The notes under the pieces were generated by a model that was not told the origin of the DNA, searched no databases, and was given only the letters and a program-made list of their open reading frames with translations. Of a DNA stretch of 40,967 nucleotides, positions 25,889 to 33,923 are shown piece after piece (the first letter of the stretch is position 1; each line of letters begins with the position of its first letter). This DNA comes from Thiotrichales bacterium (GTDB taxonomy: Bacteria > Pseudomonadota > Gammaproteobacteria > Francisellales > CACEW01): NCBI GenBank assembly GCA_947476405.1, contig CANJQG010000015.1, positions 1 to 40,967 on the forward strand. The letters are read 5' to 3'. The translations under genes were made by a program, and so were the position numbers.

Positions 25889-26848
25889 CCAGTTTGCAAC
25901 ATCCAGGGCGAAATAAGTAATAATCGCGGTCGCGCCTGCGCGCTTGAAGCCGAGTAGAGATTCCAAAATGACTGATTTTTCGTTAATCCAGCCTTTTTCA
26001 CCGGCGGCTTTGATCATGCTGTATTCGCCACTCACCTGATAGGCCAAGATGGGGAGGTCAAATTGAGCCCTAAGTTTGCTGATGATATCAAGATAAGGCA
26101 TTCCCGGTTTAACCATCAGCATATCTGCGCCTTCTGCTACATCTAAGTCTGCTTCACGTAAGGCTTCCAGTGCATTAGCAGGATTCATTTGATAGCTTTT
26201 GCGATCGCCTTGTTGAGGGGTGGAATCCGCAGCTTCTCGGAAAGGGCCATAAAAGCTGGAGGCATATTTAACCGAGTAAGATAAAATCCCTGTTTGTGAA
26301 AAATCTGCTTGATCTAAGGCCTCACGAATGGCGCCCACCATTCCATCCATCATGCCGCTGGGTGCGACAAAATCAGCGCCTGCTTTGGCGTGTTGTAGGG
26401 CCATTTTACGGATGACTTTGAGTGTTGCATCATTATCTACCTGCCCGTTAAACAAGGGGCCGCAATGACCATGATCCGTATAACTGCAGAGGCAGACATC
26501 CGTCATAATCATTAAGTCGGGTAGGGCTTTTTTCAGTACTTTGATGGCTTGTATTACAGCCGCGTTAGGATCGGTTGCGCTCGATCCATCGGCATTCTTA
26601 GATTCTGTTTGACCGAATAATAATACAGCTAAAATGCCTGATTTTTTAATCGCGGGAATCAGTCGATCGAGCTGATCAACCGAATACTGATATTGGCCGG
26701 GCATCGCTTTGATTTCACGATAAACGGATGTTCCTGGAACGATAAAAACAGGGTAAATCAGGTCATCGCGATGAAGGTGATTTTCTTGGAGTAGTTTTCT
26801 TAAAGTTGCGTTTTGGCGCAGCCTTCTTAGCCTTAACTGTGGGAACAT
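25883..26848 (-). CDS. hemB: Delta-aminolevulinic acid dehydratase (porphobilinogen synthase) HemB
   Basis: Condenses two 5-aminolevulinates to porphobilinogen in haem synthesis. 321 aa from ATG 26848; the open frame extends 48 codons further upstream, but those residues are yhbY read in another frame, while FPQLRLRRLRQNATLRKLL matches the usual HemB N-terminus. Zinc site DVCLCSYTDHGHCG has all three Cys, so a zinc-type enzyme. Schiff-base and substrate lysines are in KYASSFYGPFREA and MLMVKPGMPYLDI. GGAAG lies in front of the start. It overlaps the end of yhbY by 86 bases. Confidence 0.95.
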   Translation of the reverse strand: MFPQLRLRRLRQNATLRKLLQENHLHRDDLIYPVFIVPGTSVYREIKAMPGQYQYSVDQLDRLIPAIKKSGILAVLLFGQTESKNADGSSATDPNAAVIQAIKVLKKALPDLMIMTDVCLCSYTDHGHCGPLFNGQVDNDATLKVIRKMALQHAKAGADFVAPSGMMDGMVGAIREALDQADFSQTGILSYSVKYASSFYGPFREAADSTPQQGDRKSYQMNPANALEALREADLDVAEGADMLMVKPGMPYLDIISKLRAQFDLPILAYQVSGEYSMIKAAGEKGWINEKSVILESLLGFKRAGATAIITYFALDVANWL

Positions 26849-27110
26849 CGTTTTTCTTCCGGTAAAAAGTAGCAATCTTGCCGACGTGCTGAATAAGCTC
26901 GGTCTGCATTTTAGATTGAATATCCAGGATAATTTGCTTGCGTGCTTCGCGATCATCGCCGGGGATTTTGATTTTAATGAGTTCGTGTGCACTTAAAGCA
27001 ATGTCAATTTCAGTCAGAACAGGCTCGGTCAATCCATGTTGACCAAGCCAGACGACAGGCTTTAAATTATGCGCGCGGGATTTGAGGGTCTTGAAGATGG
27101 GATTTGCCAT
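26763..27110 (-). CDS. yhbY: YhbY-type CRM-domain RNA-binding protein
   Basis: A small ribosome-associated protein; E. coli YhbY associates with pre-50S particles. 115 aa. The CRM domain covers about residues 6-86: LKSRAHNLKPVVWLGQHGLTE, then ALSAHELIKIKIPGDDREA, ending at HVGKIATFYRKKN. The last about 28 residues are a basic Lys/Pro/Arg tail (KAKKAAPKRNFKKTTPRK) beyond the normal domain end, and this tail is the part that overlaps hemB out of frame. Its ATG overlaps the dsbG stop codon (TAATG), so translation is likely coupled. Confidence 0.92.
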   Translation of the reverse strand: MANPIFKTLKSRAHNLKPVVWLGQHGLTEPVLTEIDIALSAHELIKIKIPGDDREARKQIILDIQSKMQTELIQHVGKIATFYRKKNDVPTVKAKKAAPKRNFKKTTPRKSPSSR

Positions 27111-27943
27111 TACCAGGTACTACCCATGCTATTGATCATCGCATCAAAGGCTTTGCCTTGAGGGAGACCAGGAACCATGCTCACTTTGCCATTTTTCTCT
27201 TTGTACAAAATCGTTGGGGTGCCATTGAAGCCTGATTGACTGAAGAATTGCGTATTTTGTGCTACTTTACCAAAAGTAGCGGTGAGGGCGGCATTTTTAC
27301 TGTCGGGTTGGAGAGGCGTCAAGCTACCGGATTCAGTTTGACTATTAAAGTTGGCTTCATTTTCGGCCAATAGTTTATCTGATGCAGCATCAGAACCTCC
27401 ATTCAGCATGGCGGCTGCTTTTCCAGGGCTGCTAGGGTCACGGAAGGCAACCGGTAACCAGCGCACTTGAAGTTGACCGGCATCAATTAGCGGTTGAACT
27501 TGTTGATATAAATTATGGCAGAAAATACAGTTTGGATCGATGATAATGATCGCTTTGTGCGGTGCATTATCACTTCCTGAGCTAAAGTAATTCAGGCCCA
27601 GAGCCTGTGCGTAAGCAGGGCCGGCAATTTTGCTGTTGATATATTGATTGGTATATTGCTGTGTCAAATCCTGACCTTTTGCATTGATAATGGAGCCTGC
27701 AAATAAATATTGTCCCTTCGGATCTGCGTAGAGAATTCCACTGCTTCCGCCTCCTTGATTAGATTGAATGACAAATCCAGTCAGTCCATCAACAGCCGTG
27801 AAGCTTTGTATGACGTGCCCTTGATTGTTAATTACTTTATTTACTAATTTTAAGGCAGGTGTTTCAGTGCTTGTCGTTGCAAATATGGCGGTACTAGAGA
27901 ATGCAATCGCCAAACCGAGCAAACCTTTCGATAATTTATTCAC
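27110..27943 (-). CDS. dsbG: Periplasmic thiol:disulfide interchange protein, DsbG/DsbC type
   Basis: Signal peptide MNKLSKGLLGLAIAFSSTAIFA, a dimerisation-type N-terminal domain, then a thioredoxin fold with IIDPNCIFCHNLYQQV, active site C-I-F-C. The cis-Pro loop is GTPTILYKEKNGK near the end. FIDPNC-x-x-C-H is closer to DsbG than to DsbC (usually CGYC). 277 aa. The start codon is GTG at 27943, supported by AAGGA about 7 bases upstream. It would protect or isomerise periplasmic Cys proteins; LptD, encoded nearby and disulfide-dependent, is a plausible client. Confidence 0.85.
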   Translation of the reverse strand: MNKLSKGLLGLAIAFSSTAIFATTSTETPALKLVNKVINNQGHVIQSFTAVDGLTGFVIQSNQGGGSSGILYADPKGQYLFAGSIINAKGQDLTQQYTNQYINSKIAGPAYAQALGLNYFSSGSDNAPHKAIIIIDPNCIFCHNLYQQVQPLIDAGQLQVRWLPVAFRDPSSPGKAAAMLNGGSDAASDKLLAENEANFNSQTESGSLTPLQPDSKNAALTATFGKVAQNTQFFSQSGFNGTPTILYKEKNGKVSMVPGLPQGKAFDAMINSMGSTW

Positions 27944-27977
27944 AGTTGTCCTTGTAAGTTAAATTAAAAACTAAATC

Positions 27978-28006
27978 ATCATACGACGATTCATTTAAAA
28001 AATCAA
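27978..28006 (-). promoter_or_regulatory. Promoter of dsbG-yhbY-hemB
   Basis: Reverse strand: TTGATT (28006-28001), 17-base spacer, TATGAT (27983-27978), about 35 bases before the GTG start. Confidence 0.6.
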
Positions 28007-28039
28007 TGCTACAAAAGTCGAGAAAGGATGCTAAATTGA

Positions 28040-28068
28040 TTCGCAATCCTTTGCTTTGCTGATATAAT
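28040..28068 (+). promoter_or_regulatory. Promoter of cysS
   Basis: TTCGCA (28040-28045), 17-base spacer, TATAAT (28063-28068), with an extended -10 (TG at 28060-28061). The leader to the ATG is about 24 bases. Confidence 0.7.
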
Positions 28069-28098
28069 GATTCTTTATCATTCACAGCCCCTGCCGCG

Positions 28099-29457
28099 AT
28101 GCAAATTTATAATTCACTTTCCGGAAAAAAAGAACTTTTTCAGCCTTTAAAACCAGGTCAAGTCAGCCTGTATGTCTGTGGCGTAACGGTTTATGATTAT
28201 TGTCATATCGGTCATGCGCGCACCTATACCACCTTTGATATTCTGCTGCGTTATCTGCGTTCATTGGGTTATCAGGTCAACTATGTTCGGAATATCACGG
28301 ATGTAGAAGATAAAATCATTAAGCGAGCCTTTGAAAATCACGAAACGCCGGATCAGCTTGTCGCACGCTTTACGCAGATTATGCATGAGGAATTTGATCG
28401 CTTGAATTTGCTGCATCCCAATTCAGAACCCAAAGTCACTGAGACCCTCCCTGAAATCATCGAAATGATTCAGGTTTTGATTAATAAGGGCTATGCCTAT
28501 GCGTCTGAAAATGGGGATGTTTATTACGAGGTTTCAAAATTCAAGTCTTATGGCAAGCTGTCCAAACAAAATATAGAAGCGTTGCACAGCGGTGCGCGTG
28601 TCGAAATTAACGAGGTCAAAAAATCTCCGCTAGATTTTGTGCTCTGGAAAGCGGCAAAACCAGGTGAGCCTTTCTGGGATTCTCCTTGGGGCGGCGGTCG
28701 TCCTGGTTGGCATATTGAATGTTCTGCGATGAGTAAAAAAGCTTTGGGAGAAACCTTTGATATTCACGGGGGCGGCTCAGATTTACGGTTTCCACATCAT
28801 GAAAACGAAATTGCCCAATCGGAGGCGGCCAATGGTCATCCCTTCGCGCGGTATTGGATGCACAGTGGAATGGTTCAGGTGAATAACGAAAAAATGTCCA
28901 AATCGCTTAATAATTTTTTTGTGATTAAGGATGTGTTGGAGGAATATCCTGCTGAAGCGGTGCGTTATTTTTTAATGTCGGGGCATTATCGTAGTGAAAT
29001 CAATTATAGCAAAGATAATTTGAACTCAGCGAAAGCAGGGTTGACGCGGCTTTATCGTGCATTGGAGGGGGCTCAATTCGAAGCTCCCGCTCCTGATTCA
29101 GGGTATGAAACGCGCTTTAATGCGGCCTTGGCGGATGATCTCAACACACCGGAAGCCTTGGCTGTTTTATTTGATTTGGCAAAGGAGATTAATAAAACGC
29201 AAGATCCAGGGCTGCACGCTTTGCTCAAAAAGCTGGGTGCAATTTTGGGGATTTTACAACAAGATCCCACTCATTTTTTACAAGGTAATGTATCGACAGT
29301 GGATGAAGCTAAAATTGAAAGCCTGATTCAATCGCGAAAAGCAGCACGTCTGGCGCGTGATTTTGCAGAGTCTGACCGTATTCGTGATGCGCTAAAAGCA
29401 CTCTCCATTGAGCTAGAGGATCAGCCGGATGGGACAACGGATTGGCGGAAGATTTAA
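28099..29457 (+). CDS. cysS: Cysteinyl-tRNA synthetase
   Basis: Class I aminoacyl-tRNA synthetase that charges tRNA-Cys. 452 aa. The Rossmann domain has the HIGH motif CHIGHARTY (about 36-44), zinc ligands CGVTVYD (first Cys about 28), HIECSAMS and HHENEIAQSEA (about 210-240), and the KMSKS loop NEKMSKSLNNFF (about 265). The C-terminal helical anticodon-binding part ends with ESDRIRDALKALSIELEDQPDGTTDW, typical of CysRS. The ATG follows the promoter closely and has no clear Shine-Dalgarno site. It is divergent from dsbG. Confidence 0.97.
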   Translation: MQIYNSLSGKKELFQPLKPGQVSLYVCGVTVYDYCHIGHARTYTTFDILLRYLRSLGYQVNYVRNITDVEDKIIKRAFENHETPDQLVARFTQIMHEEFDRLNLLHPNSEPKVTETLPEIIEMIQVLINKGYAYASENGDVYYEVSKFKSYGKLSKQNIEALHSGARVEINEVKKSPLDFVLWKAAKPGEPFWDSPWGGGRPGWHIECSAMSKKALGETFDIHGGGSDLRFPHHENEIAQSEAANGHPFARYWMHSGMVQVNNEKMSKSLNNFFVIKDVLEEYPAEAVRYFLMSGHYRSEINYSKDNLNSAKAGLTRLYRALEGAQFEAPAPDSGYETRFNAALADDLNTPEALAVLFDLAKEINKTQDPGLHALLKKLGAILGILQQDPTHFLQGNVSTVDEAKIESLIQSRKAARLARDFAESDRIRDALKALSIELEDQPDGTTDWRKI

Positions 29458-29515
29458 AACGCTACTTTGTTGTCTGAAATTATACTGGCATTATACTAGA
29501 AGATCGGCCGGATGG

Positions 29516-29544
29516 TTGTAAGATTTTGGCCTGCCTGTTATAGT
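29516..29544 (+). promoter_or_regulatory. Promoter of the LapA-like gene
   Basis: TTGTAA (29516-29521), 17-base spacer, TATAGT (29539-29544). It places the start near 29551. Confidence 0.55.
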
Positions 29545-29576
29545 GGTTCTACCCTATTCTTATGGCAGAGATCATC

Positions 29577-29813
29577 ATGAACATCCCTTTAAAACGCTGG
29601 TTACGCGGCATTGCATTCCTCATCATTCTGATTTTTGGAATCGTCTTTACCTTGCTTAATCCAGGCTTGGTAAATGTGAACTTTGTCTTCCGCACCTTTA
29701 ATACGCCCCTGAGCATGCTGATGTTTATTTGTTTTGCCATCGGCATGATTTTGGGGCTGATGATCGGCTATGCACGCGCCTGGTGGCGTTGGTTTAAAGC
29801 GAAAAAAGAATAG
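29577..29813 (+). CDS. LapA-domain (DUF1049) small membrane protein
   Basis: 78 aa from ATG 29577; an in-frame ATG at 29562 would add five residues but has no ribosome site. Two helices: about 7-27 (GIAFLIILIFGIVFTLL) and 44-63 (LMFICFAIGMILGLMIGY), with NPGLVNVNFVF between and a basic cytoplasmic end (RAWWRWFKAKKE). This is the LapA/YciS layout. LapA works with LapB to control LPS synthesis through LpxC turnover, but lapB is not downstream here, so the functional link is open. The stop is one base from the convergent 131-aa gene. Confidence 0.8.
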   Translation: MNIPLKRWLRGIAFLIILIFGIVFTLLNPGLVNVNFVFRTFNTPLSMLMFICFAIGMILGLMIGYARAWWRWFKAKKE

Positions 29814-29814
29814 C

Positions 29815-30210
29815 TTAGCCCATTCCGGCTCCAGCTTCTGCTTCAGTTATTTCTGGAGTTGCATCTAAATACCTTAGGTTAATACTAATCAGCCCCTGAT
29901 CCAGTTTTTGCTTTGTGACGAAAAGCTGCAACTCGCAGAATGGTAGTGAAGATGGTGCAGTAAAAATGACCGCTCCTGTAAGCTGCGATGTCAATTTTTT
30001 GCTCTCTTCATTCTGATCCGAAGTTGGATTGAGAAGTGATTTTAATTCTAAATCAGGTAGGGGAATGGGTGGGATAAGGGGGGGGGGCATGAGCGACAAA
30101 AAAATTACTTGATGATTAATTGCATATAACGCTATGCGATTTAGATCTAAGATGACAGCAGGAGTCTCGGCTGTTAATGGCTGTGCTTGAGCAGCTGAAG
30201 CATGACTCAT
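29815..30210 (-). CDS. Hypothetical protein, 131 aa, with an internal C10 tract
   Basis: No recognised family. The start ATG 30210 has AGGAGA 7 bases upstream and an exact consensus promoter, so it is very likely expressed. Residues about 18-40 are hydrophobic/beta-like (AVILDLNRIALYAINHQVIF), then comes a proline-rich block MPPPLIPPIPLPDL and a C-terminal half ending ITEAEAGAGMG. Pro42-44 are encoded by ten consecutive C on the coding strand (30087-30078); loss or gain of one base would frameshift the rest. No signal peptide. By promoter type and setting it resembles the other accessory loci here. Confidence 0.6.
   Translation of the reverse strand: MSHASAAQAQPLTAETPAVILDLNRIALYAINHQVIFLSLMPPPLIPPIPLPDLELKSLLNPTSDQNEESKKLTSQLTGAVIFTAPSSLPFCELQLFVTKQKLDQGLISINLRYLDATPEITEAEAGAGMG
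30078..30087. repeat. G10 homopolymer (C10 in the coding strand)
   Basis: Ten G in a row on the + strand, inside the 131-aa gene after codon 41. It is the longest homopolymer I found in the window and a candidate slippage site. Confidence 0.8.
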
Positions 30211-30249
30211 GTAATTTCTCCTGGGTTGGGTTTCATTATTTATTATTTA

Positions 30250-30278
30250 ATTATAATTCGTTGGCGAGAGAATGTCAA
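30250..30278 (-). promoter_or_regulatory. Consensus sigma-70 promoter for the 131-aa gene
   Basis: Reverse strand: TTGACA (30278-30273), 17-base spacer, TATAAT (30255-30250). Exact consensus, about 40 bases before the ATG. Confidence 0.85.
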
Positions 30279-30298
30279 CGTTAAATTTACATCTGAAT

Positions 30299-31162
30299 TT
30301 AGATTTGGATCAGCCTTGAGGCGTTTAATTGCGCTGGAGCGTAAAGCCAGGGAAGATTTTCCGTGCCGTGACCGATGCCGGGGCGTCTAAAAACAGGAAG
30401 GCGTATTTCATGTGCAAAGCGTTTCAGAACCGCTTCAAGCTTCGCCTCGTGGGCTGGAAACTCATGCGTAAAGTCTCCTAAAATAATGGCGCTTACGGAT
30501 TCAAAAACCTGTGCTTGTGCGAGATGAACCAAGGAGCGATCCACTCGATAATCATATTCGTTGATTTCTTCGAGAATAAGTATTTTGGGCTGGGTATTGA
30601 TTTGCCAGGAAGTCCCGAGGCTGGCCTCAAGTAATTTGAGATTCCCTCCAGTCAGGGCGGCTTCAATTGAAATCGAGTTTTGGGCAGCAGGATTCATGGG
30701 CATTAAAGCATAATTAATAATGGGTTTTTTTTCAAAAACCAATGCTTCCGTCAGCTGAATCGAATGGGCATTGAGGTCCGCCTTGGCCATTTGACGTAAA
30801 CTGGCGCCGTGCAGGGTGGGCCAGCCCCATTTTTGGCTTAAAAAAAGATGCAGCGCGGTGATATCACTAAAGCCAATCAGGATTTTTTGATGTTTGGGGG
30901 GCGGCAGGGCTTGTAAGTCAGGGAGGAGGCGGGTTGCGCCATAGCCTCCCCGTACGCACCAGATGATTGTGCTGTCTTCGGCATAAAGCGCGGCTTTGAG
31001 CTGTTTAAAGCGCTCCGCATCTGAGTTTGCAGCCAGTAAATCCGGCCCCAGAATCTGATCTGGAATCCGCGCCGTATGCCCTTTAGATTCAATATAGGCG
31101 CGTAATGCAGCCACATCCGCTGCAGGAAAAGAACCAGATGGGGCAATGACATCAATGATCAT
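30299..31162 (-). CDS. ldcA: LD-carboxypeptidase (murein tetrapeptide carboxypeptidase, S66 family)
   Basis: Removes the terminal D-Ala from tetrapeptides during peptidoglycan recycling, in the cytoplasm. 287 aa. N-terminus VIAPSGSF, then IIWCVRGGYGATRLLP (about 67-82) and LIGFSDITALHLFL (the S66 nucleophile is Ser in the GFSD block), LTGGNLKLLEASLGTSW (about 168-184), and the Glu/His region ILILEEINEYDYRVDRSL ... IGHGTENLPW. No signal peptide. The last gene of the map operon, 9 bases after rlmI. Confidence 0.9.
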   Translation of the reverse strand: MIIDVIAPSGSFPAADVAALRAYIESKGHTARIPDQILGPDLLAANSDAERFKQLKAALYAEDSTIIWCVRGGYGATRLLPDLQALPPPKHQKILIGFSDITALHLFLSQKWGWPTLHGASLRQMAKADLNAHSIQLTEALVFEKKPIINYALMPMNPAAQNSISIEAALTGGNLKLLEASLGTSWQINTQPKILILEEINEYDYRVDRSLVHLAQAQVFESVSAIILGDFTHEFPAHEAKLEAVLKRFAHEIRLPVFRRPGIGHGTENLPWLYAPAQLNASRLIQI

Positions 31163-31171
31163 GATCGTTCT

Positions 31172-32362
31172 CTAATGGGGCATCTTACGACAGACAAAGG
31201 TTTTGAGGTAATGCGTTTCAGGAATGGCAGAATGGATGGGGTGATCTTCTGCCTGACGACCGTAATCCAAAAGCTGAACAGGGGTTTGGTTGGTCACAGC
31301 GGCTGCATTGATAATATTTTGCATATCCGTATCTAAGAGATGCATGGAGCAGGAGGAGGTAAACAAAATTCCGCCTGGTTTCAAACAGGCAAGCGCTAAT
31401 TGATTGAGCTTTTGATAAGCGCGGCAGCCAGCTTGGAAATCTTTTTTCTTTTTGATAAACGCGGGAGGATCAATCAGAACGACATCAAATTTCGTTTCTT
31501 TTTGCAAGGCTCTTAAGGCATCAAAAGCCTCTTCACAGCGCGTGGTGATTTTACCCTTAAAGCCATTGAGTGCCGCATTTTTGAGGGTTTGCTCGCAGGC
31601 ACTTTTGGAAGAGTCTACACACACCACTGAGGCTGCGCCATATTCGCATGCATGCACCGCAAAGCTACCCAAATAGGAGAAGACATCCAGCACGCGTGCG
31701 CCTTTTACATAAGGCTTCAAGCGGGCGCGGTTATTGCGTTGATCATAAAACCAACCTGTTTTCTGCCCCTGCAATAAAGGCACTTCAAAACGCAGGCCGT
31801 TTTCGATGATTTCAGTGGTTTCAGGGACTGTTCCATATGCCACTTCGATTGCGGAAGGCAAGCCTTCGGTTTCGCGATAGCCATGGTCATTGCGTAATAG
31901 AATGCCTTTCGGTTGGAAAAGTTCAATCAAGGCTTCCATCAAGACAGGCTTAACTAATTCCATTCCTGCAGTGGTAATCTGTACGACAAAATAATCGCCA
32001 AAGCGATCGATAATCAGCCCAGGCAAGCCATCGCCTTCGCCAAAAACCAAGCGATAAAAGGGGTGCGGGATGATCATTTCGCGTAAGCTCAAGGCATCCA
32101 GTAAGCGCGTTTTGAAAAAATCAGCATCCAGGGCCTGATGATCTTTGCGTGAATAAACACGGCCTGCCAGTAATGTTTTAGGATTAATATAAGCTGATCC
32201 TAAAAATAAACCGCCTGCATTAACGACATGGACTGCCTCGCCCGCGCTGAAATTGGAAAGAGGTGATTTGGCAACATCGATTTCATTGCTGAAAATCCAC
32301 GGATTGCCGCCTAAAATACGGCGTTCCTGATTTTTTTTGAGTGTCAGGGTTTGCATGGTCAT
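31172..32362 (-). CDS. rlmI: 23S rRNA (cytosine-C5) methyltransferase, RlmI-like
   Basis: 396 aa. N-terminal PUA domain (about 1-75: LKKNQERRILGGNPWIFSNE, GLFLGSAYINP) and a Rossmann SAM domain (LDVFSYLGSFAVHACEYGA at about 222, CVDSS, VLIDPPAF at about 295-302, then SSCSMHLL with the catalytic Cys). The architecture matches RlmI, which modifies C1962 in E. coli 23S rRNA. ATG 32362 or 32356 are both possible. It starts 4 bases after the MNT gene and is followed by ldcA. Confidence 0.85.
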   Translation of the reverse strand: MTMQTLTLKKNQERRILGGNPWIFSNEIDVAKSPLSNFSAGEAVHVVNAGGLFLGSAYINPKTLLAGRVYSRKDHQALDADFFKTRLLDALSLREMIIPHPFYRLVFGEGDGLPGLIIDRFGDYFVVQITTAGMELVKPVLMEALIELFQPKGILLRNDHGYRETEGLPSAIEVAYGTVPETTEIIENGLRFEVPLLQGQKTGWFYDQRNNRARLKPYVKGARVLDVFSYLGSFAVHACEYGAASVVCVDSSKSACEQTLKNAALNGFKGKITTRCEEAFDALRALQKETKFDVVLIDPPAFIKKKKDFQAGCRAYQKLNQLALACLKPGGILFTSSCSMHLLDTDMQNIINAAAVTNQTPVQLLDYGRQAEDHPIHSAIPETHYLKTFVCRKMPH

Positions 32363-32366
32363 GATA

Positions 32367-32693
32367 TTATGGGTCCTCTTTTTTTATAGATTGTTGAATC
32401 ATGACTTTATCTTGAGTAATGATTTTGCGAAAGTTTTCGCTTGTTGTAGCCCAGTCTACCAGATCAACGCGAATGGGCAAAGTAGACTCGTCAAAAGCGT
32501 CTGCGAGCATGGCGCGTTCTTCGAGTAATAAAGGGGTTTGGGTGATGAGTGCAAGATCCAAATCAGAATAAGGTTTGGCCGTTCGTCTTGCACGAGAGCC
32601 AAAAGCCCATACTTGAAGATGAGGGACGTGTTTTTGTAAAATGTGTAAAACTTCATGCCAGTCTTCAAGGCTTAAATCAATCGGCGGAATCAT
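32367..32693 (-). CDS. MNT-type nucleotidyltransferase, putative antitoxin of a HEPN-MNT pair
   Basis: 108 aa. The minimal nucleotidyltransferase signature is complete: AFGSRARRTAKPYSDLDLAL (about 30-49; G-S...D-x-D), with a further acidic residue in VDLVDW (about 76). In HEPN-MNT type VII systems the MNT partner blocks the HEPN toxin, in studied cases by adding AMP to it. Its start codon overlaps the HEPN stop by 4 bases (ATGA), giving coupled, near-stoichiometric synthesis. It could also be an HI0073-like orphan of unknown substrate. Confidence 0.85.
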   Translation of the reverse strand: MIPPIDLSLEDWHEVLHILQKHVPHLQVWAFGSRARRTAKPYSDLDLALITQTPLLLEERAMLADAFDESTLPIRVDLVDWATTSENFRKIITQDKVMIQQSIKKEDP

Positions 32694-33118
32694 ATTTTTT
32701 TACTGCGTTCAGTCAAAGTTTGAAATAAAAAACGTGCCTCTTCAAGAAAGTCAGGTGCAATTGCAAAAACGGCTTCTGCCTTATCTTCATCATAAGTATG
32801 ACTGCTGTCAGTTCGTGCTTGACGATATTTTTGCCATTTTTTCCAGTCAGAGCGCAGCAGGCCTTGTTCATTTGCAATGCGGATCATGCTTGGAAAGGTG
32901 GCAAGATTTATTTCTTCTTGGCTATCAGCCGTTTCTTCCAAGTAGCGTCTGAGCATTTTATGGCTGAGTTCGTAGGTGAATTCAAAGCATTGAATGACAG
33001 AGTTGCGAAATTGTTCATGTATGCCTGGATCTTGTTCTGCTAAAGGTGAATGGGCATAGTTTAGGCTGATTTCAAATCGAGAAATGGCTTGGCCTAATGA
33101 TGAAAAATCAATTTTCAT
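32690..33118 (-). CDS. HEPN protein, HI0074 family (putative toxin partner)
   Basis: 142 aa, all-helical. IQCFEFTYELSHKMLRRYL is the HI0074-family core, and RTDSSHTYDE gives the R-x4-H motif required for RNase activity in active HEPN toxins (about residues 105-114), so it may be catalytically competent. Its ATG overlaps the stop of map by 4 bases, and the MNT gene overlaps its own stop by 4 bases. The toxin-first order is typical for this module. Being coupled to the essential gene map is unusual. Confidence 0.85.
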   Translation of the reverse strand: MKIDFSSLGQAISRFEISLNYAHSPLAEQDPGIHEQFRNSVIQCFEFTYELSHKMLRRYLEETADSQEEINLATFPSMIRIANEQGLLRSDWKKWQKYRQARTDSSHTYDEDKAEAVFAIAPDFLEEARFLFQTLTERSKKI

Positions 33119-33897
33119 GGTAGTGGCTTCTCTTCTTCACGAAGCGTGAGGACTTCAAAACCGTCTTTTGTGACTAAAACAGTGTGTTCCCATTGCGCAG
33201 AAAGCGAATGGTCTTTGGTGACGACCGTCCATTCATCGGGGAGAAGTTTGACTTGGCGTTTTCCGGCATTGATCATGGGTTCGATGGTGAAGGTCATGCC
33301 TTCTTTAAGTTCGATTCCCGTGCCTGGAGTGCCGTAATGAAGGACTTGTAGCGCTTCTTCATGAAATTCTGTTCCAATGCCATGTCCACAATATTCGCGC
33401 ACGATGGAGAAGCCTTGTTTTTCAGCAAAACTTTGGATGGCATGGCCGATATCACCCAGTTTGGCGCCCGGTTTAACCAGGCGAATTCCTTTCCACATGG
33501 CGTCATAGGTGAGATTCACGAGGCGTTTTCCTAAAATCGTTGTTTCCCCACCGACGAGAAACATTTTGCTGGTGTCGCCGTGATATAAATCTTTGATAAC
33601 CGTGATATCGATATTGAGGATGTCGCCTTTTTTGAGTGGCTTATCGTTTGGAATGCCGTGACAGACGACATAGTTGACCGAAGTGCAGATGGATTTCGGA
33701 AAACCATGATAGTTCAAAGGCGCTGGGATGGCTTTTTGTGTATTGACAATAAAGTCATGGCAAATTTGATTGAGCTGATCTGTTGTGATACCCGGCTGAA
33801 CATGGGGTTCGATCATTTCCAGCACCTGAGCAGCGAGCTTTCCAGCAACGCGCATTTTTGCAATCGCTTCAGGGGTTTTAAGGGTAATGGCAGTCAT
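33115..33897 (-). CDS. map: Methionine aminopeptidase, type I
   Basis: Removes N-terminal Met from nascent proteins. 260 aa. Metal ligands in the expected order: NIDITVIKDLYHGDTSKMF (two Asp, about 95-110), EYCGHGIGTEFHEEA (His, about 168), FTIEPMIN (Glu, about 203) and QWEHTVLV (Glu, about 235). The N-terminal zinc-finger extension of eukaryotic forms is absent. First gene of a five-gene reverse operon ending with ldcA. The short leader lacks a clear Shine-Dalgarno site. Confidence 0.97.
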   Translation of the reverse strand: MTAITLKTPEAIAKMRVAGKLAAQVLEMIEPHVQPGITTDQLNQICHDFIVNTQKAIPAPLNYHGFPKSICTSVNYVVCHGIPNDKPLKKGDILNIDITVIKDLYHGDTSKMFLVGGETTILGKRLVNLTYDAMWKGIRLVKPGAKLGDIGHAIQSFAEKQGFSIVREYCGHGIGTEFHEEALQVLHYGTPGTGIELKEGMTFTIEPMINAGKRQVKLLPDEWTVVTKDHSLSAQWEHTVLVTKDGFEVLTLREEEKPLP

Positions 33898-33923
33898 TTT
33901 GATTGAAATTAATTATTTGTGCC

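Noticed and set aside
26849..26992. 48-codon N-terminal extension of hemB
   Set aside because: These codons are yhbY in another frame; HemB homology begins at the ATG at 26848, which has its own ribosome site.
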